DNA from: Heterostelium multicystogenum
Lineage: Eukaryota; Evosea; Eumycetozoa; Acytosteliales; Acytosteliaceae
Length of the DNA stretch: 42,161 bases
Assembly: GCA_003667245.1 (NCBI GenBank)
Contig: RCNN01000182.1
Location: 1-42,161, forward strand
Direction of reading: 5' to 3'
The notes under the pieces were generated by a model. The model did not search any database. It was not told the origin of the DNA and saw only the letters and a list, made by a program, of their open reading frames with translations. Positions within the stretch are counted from its first letter, which is position 1. Each line of letters opens with the position of its first letter. Shown piece by piece: positions 9,831 through 20,606 of the stretch. The translations under genes and the position numbers were made by a program.

Positions 9831-10994
9831 ATGGCTGCTACCAATGCAATTTCGGTTACAAATTTAATATCAAATACAGCTTCAAATTTGGTTGCCAATC
9901 AAGCTTTGGCAAAGACAAAAGCAATTTTCGAAAATGGAATCTATAGGAATCCTTGGTATCATTTTTACTTCTGCTAAAATCCTATCAAGGTACCTATTAA
10001 ATAATTGATTTTAGAAACCTAGATAGTTTCGAATATTAATAACATTTGCCCAAATTGATTTTGATTAAAAGTATCTTGCAAGGAAAGTTTAATTTTAATA
10101 CAGGAATAAAACCACTGACTAAAACATGAGAAAGAAGTTGTACATCCTGTATTGCCAGTTGATTTGGAGCGTTTGAATAAACCAGTTGATGCTGGAAAGC
10201 TGCGATGTACATGGATTGGACATTTCTACATTCTTTATGCAATTTGCTGGTGTTAACTTTTTAACTGATCCAGTTTTCCAAGATCGTTGTTCTCCTTTTT
10301 CGTTCATTGGTCCCAGAGATATCGTGATATTCCCAACACCTCTAGCCAGTCTTCCAAAATAGATTTTATAATTTATAGTTATAAGTCATGACCATTATGA
10401 CCATCTGGGACATCACAGTAGTTAAGGAACTTGGAAACAATGTCCGTTGGTTTGTCCCCATTGGACTGAAGAAATGGTTTTGCTAAAAATGGAGTAACTA
10501 ATGTTACTGAACTATCTTGGTGGGACGAGGACAACTTTAATGAAAGAATTAAATTGGTATCAACTCCTTGCCATCACAAACTCTGGTAGAGGACCACTAG
10601 ATCGTTTCAAGACACTCTTGGTGCTCTTGGTGTATAGTTGACGAAGTAAGTGGAAAGAAATTATATTTTGGTGGTGATACAGCTTATTGTGATGTATTCA
10701 AGGAGATTGGATATCATATGAATGGAATAGATTTTAGTTTGTTACCCATTGGTGCCTATGGACCAAGAGATCCATTAAGACACATGCATGTTGATCCAGC
10801 TGAGGCTGTTTCAATTCATCAAGATATAAGATCGAAGAAATCAATTGGGTGCCATTGGGGAACATTTATTTTAACAGAAGAACCATTGCTGGAACCACCA
10901 ATGAAATTGAAAGAAGCTGTTGAACAAAATGGTTTGGCAGATGACGAGTTTACTGCAATGAAAATCGGGTGAAACAAGAGATATAGACTTGTAG
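9831..10994 (+). CDS. napepld: NAPE-hydrolysing phospholipase D-type metallo-beta-lactamase fold hydrolase
   Basis: The ATG at 9831 starts MAATNAISVTNLISNTASNL. Across several frames the sequence follows the NAPE-PLD order: an N-terminal NPW motif, PVLPVDLERLNKPVDAGKLR, CTWIGH, FAGVNFLTDPVFQDRCSPFS, then the zinc motif SHDHYDHL (HxHxDH) near 10387-10410, VRWFVPIGLKKWF, NVTELSWWDED, GRGPLDRFKT, LYFGGDTAYCDVF, LLPIGAYGPRD, HMHVDPAEA and CHWGTF. These proteins cleave N-acyl-phosphatidylethanolamine to N-acylethanolamine and phosphatidic acid, with a binuclear zinc site, at internal membranes. There are at least five frame changes or stops (near 9977, 10255, 10430, 10485, 10590) and one at GGG 10967-10969. 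Past it, the frame reads GETRDIDL to a TAG at 10992-10994. The region 9980-10110 may include a small intron. The family call is strong; activity depends on the frameshifts being errors. Confidence 0.82.
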
Positions 10995-11017
10995 TTGTAA
11001 TAATTTTGTATATTTAT

Positions 11018-14000
11018 TTATTGAAGTTTCTGAAGTCTCTGTTGCATAAGTTTTTGTTCTTTTTGAAGTCTTCTTTTCTTGATATAGTATAAGGTTGCTC
11101 CTGTTACAATTGAAATAAATACCACCGAGCCAACAACAATACCTGCTATGGTACCAGTTTTTAATTCCATTCTTATAGTTGTATGAACAAATTTCATCTG
11201 AAGTGTAGCTTTCACCAATATCTACAAGATAAGAAAAATCTGGGTCCAACTCCACCTTATTTAAATAATGTGGCACTGTAATTCCAACAATCACTGATCT
11301 TTTTAGTTGGCTTTGATTATCCATGTCGGTGTCATTTATAATTTCGTTTTTAATAGGTCTGGCAATATTGTCAATGACACCATTTGAAAAGAAACTTCCA
11401 TAAAGACTCATATCATCAATGTTCAATTTGATCCATTTGATATTTTCATAAAACAGATCCTATACCCAGTGAAGAGCAATCATTGGAACCTTCACTTTTG
11501 AATTGTGGCTTTCATTAGAATCTGTATGAAATTGGTTGGTTTTTTTAAATGAATATCTATTGAGATTCATTGAAAATTTGAGAGTTGAGGATGGAATAAG
11601 AATAGTCTCCTCAGCAAAAGTGATGTTGGTTGACTCCTTGAAATATTCAATTGTCACATTCAACAATGTTAATCTTTGATTCAGACGTGAAGAATAGAAA
11701 TATTTAGGATTAGATTTTGACAAATCTTTAAATTTCCAATTGAAATTATCAAATGATTCAACAATATTGTTTTCTTGATCTAGTTCTCTTACTCCAATGA
11801 TCTCGATTGATGATGAAATTAGATTACCACTTTCTGTAATCTTTGTTCCAGTCTTTGGTTCAGGATACGGTGTTGGAGTAGGGATTATAATTGTATCTGT
11901 AAGTTTCAAATTAAATCAGTAAATATTTACTTTAACTTAAATTTCAAATAAACTTAGAATTCTTACTTGATGAACAAGTTGGACCATTCCATGGTGGATT
12001 ACATTGACAAATTGAATTTACACAAAGCCCATTGTTGCTACACTCTGGAGCTCCAAGACATTTAAACTTGAGGAGTTGGAGTTGGAGGTTCAATAAAACC
12101 GTTTGGTACTATATATGGTAACAAAGAAATATCCAAGGAATTTGATTCTACACCTTCCTTAATAACTTTGATTGAAATAGAATCCGAAGACCATACTGGC
12201 GGAATGTCGAGTACCAATATTGATTCAGTTCTTTTGATATAGGGAGTTTTGTATGGAAGACTACCATTATTATTATTTTATAAAAACAATTAAGTTTTGA
12301 TTAGCATAGGATCCAAATCCTCTTCCATAGATGATCAGATCACCTCCTTTCTTTGAAAGAGTAGAAGATCTATCAAGATAAGGTAAATCTATATCGAAGA
12401 CCAATTTAATACTATAGGGATAATAGAGTGCCTTTAAAGTCATTGATGTATATCCCATATAATTATGGAATCTATCTGTTAATCCAAAAATACTGACATA
12501 GAGGACAGTATTTCCAAATCCATAAGGAAGTTGATATATTGTAGAATATTTTTGTTGATATAAATCTCCACTTTCTAAGGTAGCATCGAACTCCACTGAA
12601 TCACCATTGATAGATATTAGTCTTATTTTTGGAGTGTATCTTGGATCAAGTCCAGAAGCTGAATTAGTATCTTGTTCTGAAATAGTGAAATTAAATAGCA
12701 ATTCTCTATCTAATGAGCCAGTATAAAACGATCGGAGTGATATAGACATTGGATATCAAAGGAGACTTTATATCGATGAAATCTATAAATTAATTGTTAT
12801 AAGTTAATATATAATAAGGATGAAAGATATTTTTACTTACTTGGACTGCAGTGTATTTGTATTCTCAAAGGAGATGAACAGGTTATCAGAGGATCAAATG
12901 TAGGTGTTAATGAATTTGTTATATTATTTTTGGAAATTAATGTCAATTCAGTCAAGAGAAATATCTGACTCAAACAATAGGATCCATCAATGGCCATGAC
13001 AAGAGAATAACTTCCGTCAAATTCATTACCACTCGTTAAATGTGACGAGTTGAATTGATAGATTCTTGGCTTTGCATCTAAATCTGAGACAATTTTAGCT
13101 TCTCCTTGTAAAAAATCCGTTTGGATCTGAAATGGTAAGTATCCAAGTTATCAATTTGATTTCCGGATTTAATATTGTTACATTAAAGCTTGGAATTGCA
13201 GTTACATATTTGAGCAATGGCACATTATATACAGAGACTAAATGATTTCATTAGAATTAAATATTCAATGACTAGGTAATTGAATTTACTTACTTGTGTT
13301 TACAACTGTCAGTACAGAACTTGGACCTAGATATGATTCTAAAATATTGGAATCAAAACTTTGTTTGAAAAAATTACAAAGTATATGGAACTACACCAAA
13401 TCCAGCACCTTTAGGAATATTGATATTTATAAAGTATCGACCAAGTTTAGAATCAAATCGTCCATACTGTTTATCTTTGGAATATGCTGTGATAATATAT
13501 GGCTCAACTTCAGGATAATTCTTTTCAAGATTAAAGAATAATACCAAATTCTCATCTTTGGCGCTAACATCAAAGCTATTGTTAGTAAACTTAAACATAG
13601 TAAAGCTATTAATATTCATTTTAACTAAATTAAAGATTAGATTTTAGGGTTAGATATAATTGAAAATGGAGATAAGTATTTATACCCACTTATATGATCT
13701 TCAGGCACTGATGGTAAAAATAGAGGTATTTGTATATGGAGAATATGACAAACCACTTTGGTAAAAGTGTCGAGTATAGCACTCATCTGATATTACAAGT
13801 TGATAGTCACTTGACAGAGGAGTAAAAGGAATCTCATACGTTCCATTGGTGAGAATACCATTGACTAAAACTTGATTAGAAATGAAAATGGTGTTATGAC
13901 CTATAATTTCAAATTGGAGTATAGGACAGGAATTCATAATTGTCAAGGTCAACAATACTGTTGAATATGAAATCACTTCAAGAGATGAATATACGATAAC

Positions 14001-15600
14001 TATATTATTCACTAAGCTCTGGGGTTAGTAAGCTTGTTTAGAAGATTACACTCTTATAAATACTATTTACTTGAAGTGTTGGCTGGTAGGAACCCAATGG
14101 TTTTAGTATTCGGAAACACTGGTTCAAAATTGATTTGAAGAATCGTTTTAGAATAGAATCTAGAGATAGGATAATCAAATAAATAAATAAATCTGCCAGT
14201 GGTTTGCATTACGACCATATGGAATAGGAGATTCTTGTAAAAAACTAAGGGTAGGTGTAATATATGAGGAATATCCGATCTTGATTAAAGTATTAGTTTC
14301 AAAGTAGGTAGATACAGCAATTACATTTGAATCAGTATCGTTATATACACCCATACTTGGAGTAATAGTAGTGGCTGTCATTGGGAATAAACAAATGTTA
14401 ATTATTATTCAAAAATCTAACTTAGACTATAAAAAACCTACTGATTCGATCAAAGTAATTGGTATAGTTATTGGAAATTGTTGTAGTTGTGGAATCTGAA
14501 ATAAATGTTTGAGCGGCAAAGTTGTTCAAATCATATCTTTGTAAATATAAAGAATGAGTTTGATTATATCCTACCAACTGATATGGAATGATAGCGGAAG
14601 CAAATGGCTGTGAGCCAACAGACTCCATAAGATCGTAGGAATGAGTGTATTCGACTATATAAAAAGAAGCAGAATTTTCTACTGTCAAAAACTTATAACA
14701 CTCCATTGATTGGTGTATGAGAAAGGCAATGTAGTTCCAGAAGGAGGATAGAATTGTTCTTTGATAACCTTGGTTGTATTGTTTACTAAAATAAAAGTTA
14801 TGTAAATATTAGATATTTCTATAAAGGTTTGTATACATACAATTAAGTGGCCATGGATTTGCTAATTGAATAGGTATTGAATTAGTATATGTTGTCGATT
14901 CTTGATAAGTAATTGATATATCAATGAATTTAGGCATTGATAAATAATTTCCAAATTCTAGAGACAGTTCTAAAATTTGAAATCTAGCATATTGAGAAGA
15001 ACTAAGTGAACAGCCAAATGGACTTGAAGCCGTGCAGCTAAGGTCAACATTCTCTGCAAAGATAGAGGAATTGAAGTTCAATTCTATCATTGATATCAAT
15101 CTGTTATCACTAGTGACTGTCAAAGGACCAGCAGAGACAAGTTTAAATTCATTTCGATCAACAGCTTAAAATGAAACAAAATGAGTAAGATCTTCAAGGA
15201 ATTTGAATATAAATTGGTATTTACAATTGCAATAAAATCCAGAAAGATAATGTGTTTCTCTGATTGAAATTGGACTGGTGATATTGACCATAACATCCTT
15301 GCTATTAATATTGGGTTCAAACTGTATATCTAATAAAAAGATATATAATATCTTTGAATCTCCGACTGATATAACAGAATCAAGAATCCCTCCTTTCTCG
15401 AATGAAAAGCCTTCAACAGGAATGACAGTCAAGGAGGGGTCATCAAAAAGCAATGAAAGTGCAAATCTACAGTCCTTATTGATATTTCTAGTTGGATAGG
15501 GCTTTTTGATTTCATATTGAAATTTAAATTCAGCACCTACTAATACAAAGAATATGAATGAAATATATAAATATAGAATGAATAAAAAGTGTTGTTTCAT
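11018..15600 (-). CDS. Large single-pass surface protein with IPT/TIG and EGF-like domains (ComC-like)
   Basis: The ATG at 15598-15600 opens a signal peptide (MKQHFLFILYLYISFIFFVL) ending near VGAEF. About 1,300-1,400 residues of beta-rich, Asn/Ser/Thr-rich extracellular sequence follow, with many N-glycosylation sites. An IPT/TIG-like motif (KKGGDLIIYGRGFG) lies near 12305-12350. An EGF-like module with six cysteines lies at 11974-12060 (CSNNGLCVNSICQCNPPWNG core), bordered by PTPTP linkers. Near the C-terminus is a transmembrane helix beginning GTIAGIVVGSVVF and then a basic cytoplasmic tail (KKRRLQKEQK). The layout is that of dictyostelid ComC/Tgr-type adhesion and signalling proteins at the plasma membrane. 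Several small introns are visible, for example 11897-11966 and one ending about 15167; others fall near 14012, 14395 and 14800. Frame changes are also present (near 14205, 14690, 13180, 12280). The stop is TAA at 11018-11020. Confidence 0.75.
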
Positions 15601-15939
15601 TTTATAAGAGATTTTAACAATTGGGAAGAATTAAAACAATGATGGAACCGCCTGATTTCTCATCACTGATTACTGTTTTAAACAAAAGTGCAGCATCAAA
15701 ATTGAAATTTCAATTTCAATGTGAAATCAAGATATTAACTTCAAAATATCTATTTTAAATTTAAAAAAAATAATCATCTGTTGGAATGATGACCTCATCT
15801 GTAACCAATTCCATCATGATGTTTCAAAAGTGAGTGAGTATTGAATTTTCCTGTGGACTATAACCAAAGATAGTATGGAAAAAGTGTTGTTAAAACAAAA
15901 ACATCCATAAAATACACAATACACAACTTTATTCAAAGT
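15601..15939. other. Intergenic, promoter of the TIG/EGF gene
   Basis: About 340 bp between two minus-strand genes. It contains a perfect 14-bp palindrome (listed) and A/T tracts near 15755-15770. No coding frame is credible. Confidence 0.5.
15701..15714. promoter_or_regulatory. Perfect 14-bp palindrome upstream of the TIG/EGF gene
   Basis: ATTGAAATTTCAAT is its own reverse complement and lies about 100 bp upstream of the start codon at 15600. It contains a TTGA-N4-TCAA dyad. TTGA half-sites are known binding motifs of Dictyostelium STAT proteins, but that link is inference only. Confidence 0.35.
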
Positions 15940-17103
15940 TTAGCTATCATGTTCAAGAGATCGATAGTAATCTACTTCTGCATTAATAAAATCTCTTCCA
16001 ATCATATCAATTTGTCTTTCGAAAATAATCTTGGCTTTGTTGTAAATGATGACATCCATCCAGTTCTTTTCTGCAATTATTCTTTTTACATCATCAGGCA
16101 CTTCTACTTTGGTTCTTTGTTTTCCAATGTTAGTTTTAGGGAATCGAATTCCTTTGAAGCCAGTGAAATGCGACATTAAAACAACGGACTCATCAAATCT
16201 CTCTGTCAGTCCAACAAACTTCATGGTACTGAAAAAGCAATTAGTACAATATAGAAATATTCATACGATAATGTAACATACTACTTCAAATGATGCAATG
16301 CAATCTCGAGTGATTCATCTGTGAACTTTTCGTTTCTACTTGAACCAAGAATTCTTCTGGTTTGTTCGTTGTCTCCTATCGGTGAGTGTTCGATCCATTC
16401 TGTTATATTATAAACCATTGCCAAACCATGTGCTGGATGATCTTTACTGTCTCGTAAGAAATAATAATGCGAAATGATTCTGTCAACTGGATCTCTAAAC
16501 CATGTCATATAGCTATATTTAATTAGTCCATCTGGTCTTTCTGGAACCATCTGAGGGACGGTATCTTCGTAGTAGAGATGAAGTCCAAAGTGAATATGTC
16601 CGAAAATCGATGTTTTGTTGCTTAACGCTGGTATATCATGAATCTGTGGATGTGAGATTGTGTGATACAAGTTCTCTGGTGCCTCATTTAATTTGAAAAC
16701 AACTCTACTAAACTTGTTCCTGCAGTCTTTGGAATATGTATGAAAATATGTGGCTTTGGCAAGTAGAATGGATTCAGCTCGGGATCCTTCTTCCAGGATG
16801 GATCTTCAAACAGTGAAAGCCATTCCGATTCATTTGGAGTTTGATACCAAGTGTAATTGGGGCAAGCAGCATATCCAAACTTCTCTTTCCACATTGAATC
16901 CTCAAGTGTGTTCTTCTCGATGATCAAACCTCTCCTTTCTATACTCAGCATCACTCTATCCAACAGTTTCAATTCTTCCACTCTACTCAATCTTTCTCTC
17001 TCTTTTCTGGATAAATATTCATCTTTTCTTCTTATACCAATCTCATCTATTTTTGGTATTTTCTTTGTTCCATGTGAAATTGTCACATCTACATTGTCAC
17101 CTT

Positions 17104-17134
<31 letters not shown>

Positions 17135-17392
17135 ACTTTCATCTCCATTATTAACAATAATAATATTATTATTGCTGCTACTGATTCCAGTATCATTCAT
17201 TCCATCAACGGATTCCTCTTCACTGTGACTACTACTACTACTTTTTTGATAATTAAAATTCTCTTCATCTGATTCTAAAGAGTTGAATTCATCACTATTG
17301 AAGTTGAAATGACCATTATTTCTTTGGTCAAAGAAGGAATCTACTCCACCCTCAAAATCACCATTACCATTATCTTTATTTTCTTTCTTATC

Positions 17393-17443
<51 letters not shown>

Positions 17444-17650
17444 TTTATCTTTATTATTTCTATTCATATCAAATGATTCACTTTCTATTGGTTGCTCATA
17501 TTGGTTGGGGGAGGTAGTAGTGGATACTGATGATGAATTGGTTATTATCGATTGTTCTTTAAATTCCACAAATATTAAAAAGACCGCTGCCAATACAATG
17601 AACAACAATAGTAATTGATTCTTTGTTACTCTTGTAGATGTACTATACAT
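15940..17650 (-). CDS. Type II membrane carbohydrate sulfotransferase (Sulfotransfer_2-like)
   Basis: The ATG at 17648-17650 starts a short basic tail and a membrane anchor (LLLLFIVLAAVFLIFVEF, residues about 13-30), the usual Golgi type II layout. A long low-complexity stem follows with an Asn run (coded at about 17398-17443) and acidic Ser/Glu repeats. The catalytic domain contains HIPKTAGTSL, the 5'-phosphosulfate loop for PAPS, and FRDPVDRIISHYYFLR, the 3'-phosphate motif. This matches heparan-sulfate 2-O/6-O-type sulfotransferases, which move sulfate from PAPS to sugars in the Golgi. One frame change lies at the A run 16696-16699, after which the frame reads FKLNEAPENLYHTIS. A 53-nt intron at 16229-16281 joins HHLK to YTMKFVGLTERFD. 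The stop is TAA at 15940-15942. The sugar acceptor cannot be told from sequence. Confidence 0.85.
17398..17443 (-). repeat. AAT/AAC trinucleotide run coding poly-Asn
   Basis: About 15 consecutive Asn codons (ATT repeats on the plus strand) in the stem of the sulfotransferase. Such in-frame Asn microsatellites are common in dictyostelid proteins and are prone to length change. Confidence 0.9.
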
Positions 17651-18036
17651 TCTTTATAATATAATATATATATATAAATGTATTAATACTTATATTATAT
17701 GAATCATTAAAGTGTCGTCTGATTGAGTTACTACTACTGTTGTTGATGTGCAAATTGCAATAGATTTTAGAAAAGGGTGAAGCAAATTCTCAAACCTTTT
17801 TGGAACAAAGGCAAATCTTCTTTGAAAAAAATATCTAAGAGGAAACCAACTCCCCCCACCCTAAGATTGATTTGCAGATAACCAACTTGACTGTACAGTA
17901 GTTGCTTGACATGTGTATGACATTGGTGTTTAGTAATTATTACTAATACTAGTAGCGTTGTAGCTGTTGTTTTAAAAGTGTGCCATAAGATATATATATA
18001 ATAAAAGATAGATAGAAAAGTTAATATAAAGCAAAA
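17651..18036. promoter_or_regulatory. Divergent promoter region
   Basis: 385 bp between the start codons of the sulfotransferase (minus) and the ubiquitin-like-headed gene (plus), so it must hold both promoters. It has an AT-rich core near each gene and an unusual C-rich block, CCCCCCACCC, at 17852-17861. C-rich CACCC-type elements act as promoter sites in Dictyostelium (G-box binding factor class), but binding here is only inferred. Confidence 0.45.
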
Positions 18037-20494
18037 ATGATGATTAATATAAAGTTAAGAGATAACCATAGATATTATTGTAAACCAAATACAGATAAAT
18101 ACGTAGTGAAAACTATATCTATAAATAGGAATGATTCAATTAAATCTTTGTTTAGGAATGAAAATAGTAATAGTAATAGTAGTAGTAGATTACAATATTT
18201 ATATCATAATAATAAAAAGATATCGGCAGATGTAGAGAATAGAATATTAGATTATAATATCAATGATGGTGATATTTTAGAATGTGTATCGAACCCATTG
18301 CTTCTGACGATGTTGTATCAACAGATAGAAGAACTGAAACAACTGCAAACTAATGGCAACAACAATAACAACAACAACAACAACCACGAAACTAATAGTA
18401 ATAACATAGACATCAATAGCATAGATATATCACTACAGCATACAAAGTACATCAACGTTTTAACTTCAATTAAAGAGCTAATTGAAGATGATTCAATTCC
18501 CCACATACCTGAGGAAACATATAGAACAACTTACACAATATCTGCGAAGAAGTAAGTACCGCTTGCGCCACTGACCAGCTCGACAACATACTAACTAACG
18601 GGAAACTGATTTATCAAGTTGATTTGAATAGACTGAAATCACAATTTAGAGAATACAATCATTACGACAAGTATAAAGCAGATCCAATCGAGCATTACAT
18701 TAAAAGAGTATACAAGCTACCAAAAGAGAGAAATGTTATCACCTATGAGATTATCATGAGGAGTGGCAAAATACTGGAAAGCAGCGATCCAGTACTAATG
18801 GAGAAGCTTCAAAAAATAGAACAAGAGAACAATCGATGGCTGAAGCTATTTCCCAACAGAAACGTACCAATTCTACCTCGTATTTCAATTGTAAAGAGTG
18901 AACATCATCTAGCTTCAAAATTCAATGGCAATCGCGTCGGCTGATAAAGACGATAGTATGCAGATTGATTCACCACAGCAGCAGCAGCAACAAGATGATC
19001 TCGATATTTTCAAAAGCATTAGATTCCCCATATTTCATTCAGTTTGGTTTGCATGCTTGATTTCGGCATCGATTCAGAATAACAAGAGACTGAGTGAGCG
19101 TGATCTCCTTGCTTACTCACAGCCTTTCACACGATACGACTTGAAATCTACAGAATATGGAACGTTCAAGCAGAGATTGTCTGGTCTTGTTGATCTCAAG
19201 TTGCTGGGAACAGATGGAGATGCATTCTACCAGACGGCAGAAGGCAAACTGCCAGGCAAACTCATGCACGACTTCTTATTTGATCGATCGAAATTTATTA
19301 AGGAGAACGATATCACAATAAAGGTGTCCAAGCGCGTTACTTTAGTGGTCGACACAGTAAAACGCCAAGAACAGGTACACTTTTGAAAAGTTCTTTAGCG
19401 ACTATGTTGGAGTCCCAGCAGCATACAAGAAATATTCACTGGGCGATTTTATATTCACACTCACAGATCAACGAGATTTCAACATCAAATTAGACAATTT
19501 GGAGCTTTTCCCATTCTGTATCGAGAGGATTACATGGACTGAATTAGAAAGTTTATTATACGACTCAAAATACAAGAGAAATAGAATGATTCCACTGGAT
19601 ATTATAAACTCTGGAGGTTTATTTTATATTCTAGAGGGAGGAAAGGAAACGTATCGTGGTGTGCGTCCCATCGAAACTGTGGAGCAGGATCTCAACAAAA
19701 AGATAGCAACGGAAAATCTACAGCTCATCAAGTCAGGCTCGTCCATTGACACTATGTATATAATTTCAATGGTAGCTGACATTTTGAATGAACAATGGTT
19801 ACCTCTGAATAAAAACGGCACCGTAATGTCATCCAAGTATTTGACAAACGCTCCCAGAGTCAACCCATTCATGGATAAGCTATCAGAGGATGGAACGAAA
19901 TCTGTGCTTTTCTTTGAAGCCGATTTCTTGCTGGAGTTCATATTTTCTCCGTCCTATCGAGACATAATTATGATGTCGGTGCGTGAACAACACTTACAAC
20001 ACGATAGCCCCACCGATTTGGATATCACATTTGTCATCACTGGTGTTGCGCAACTAAAAGAGAATCTCGAGATCAAGCTCAATCAAATGATGTTGGATTA
20101 TATTGATTTCAGCACCAAGCGGAAAACAACGATTTCTCAATACTATATTTCCAGTAATCTTCTCAAGGCTGACCACATGGACCCTCTACATATTGACTAC
20201 TACTTGATATATATGCAAATATTGCTCGATGTCAAGGTTATAGTCGATCCATCACCACAACTGTTTGACATGCTCATGGCCAACAAAGTACAAAATACAG
20301 CATTGCAAAGCCTGGCGAATGAGAACCAAACAAATACCTATCGAAATACATATGCACGTCCAATCCAGTCAATCAATCGTGATATTTCGATTTTAATGTC
20401 CAAACTATCGTTTCAACAACAACTGCAAACCAACAGCAAATCTACACAGCTCATTGATACTGATGACGTAAATTTTATTTTTGACCTAAATTAA
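18037..20494 (+). CDS. Unrecognised protein with an N-terminal ubiquitin-like domain
   Basis: One protein of about 810 residues can be followed through four frames. Residues 1 to about 87 resemble a ubiquitin-like fold: INIKLRDNH, KTISINRNDSIKSLF, RLQYLYHNNKKIS, then LDYNINDGDILEC. An Asn run follows at about 18355-18390. After a frame change near 18530 the frame reads CEEVSTACATDQLDNILTNG. A second change at AAAA 18917-18920 leads to SMAIASADKDDSMQID and a Gln run (18977-18992). A third near 19375 leads to RYTFEKFFSDYVGVPAAYKK. The remaining 330 codons to the TAA at 20492-20494 are open. The body is mixed alpha/beta with no motif I recognise, no membrane segment and no catalytic signature. 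It is probably cytosolic or nuclear. It is not assigned to any family; the ubiquitin-like call is a pattern judgement. Confidence 0.65.
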
Positions 20495-20606
20495 ACATAA
20501 CTTCACAACCAAATTTTTTTTTTATGGAAATAAAGTTCGCAGGGACCCAGATTCAGATTTATGTGTATTACTTAATTTGTAATACATAGAATTTCGTACA
20601 CATAAG

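Noticed and set aside
16857..17228. Long plus-strand frame rich in Ser/Leu
   Set aside because: Shadow of the acidic and Ser-rich stem of the sulfotransferase on the other strand.
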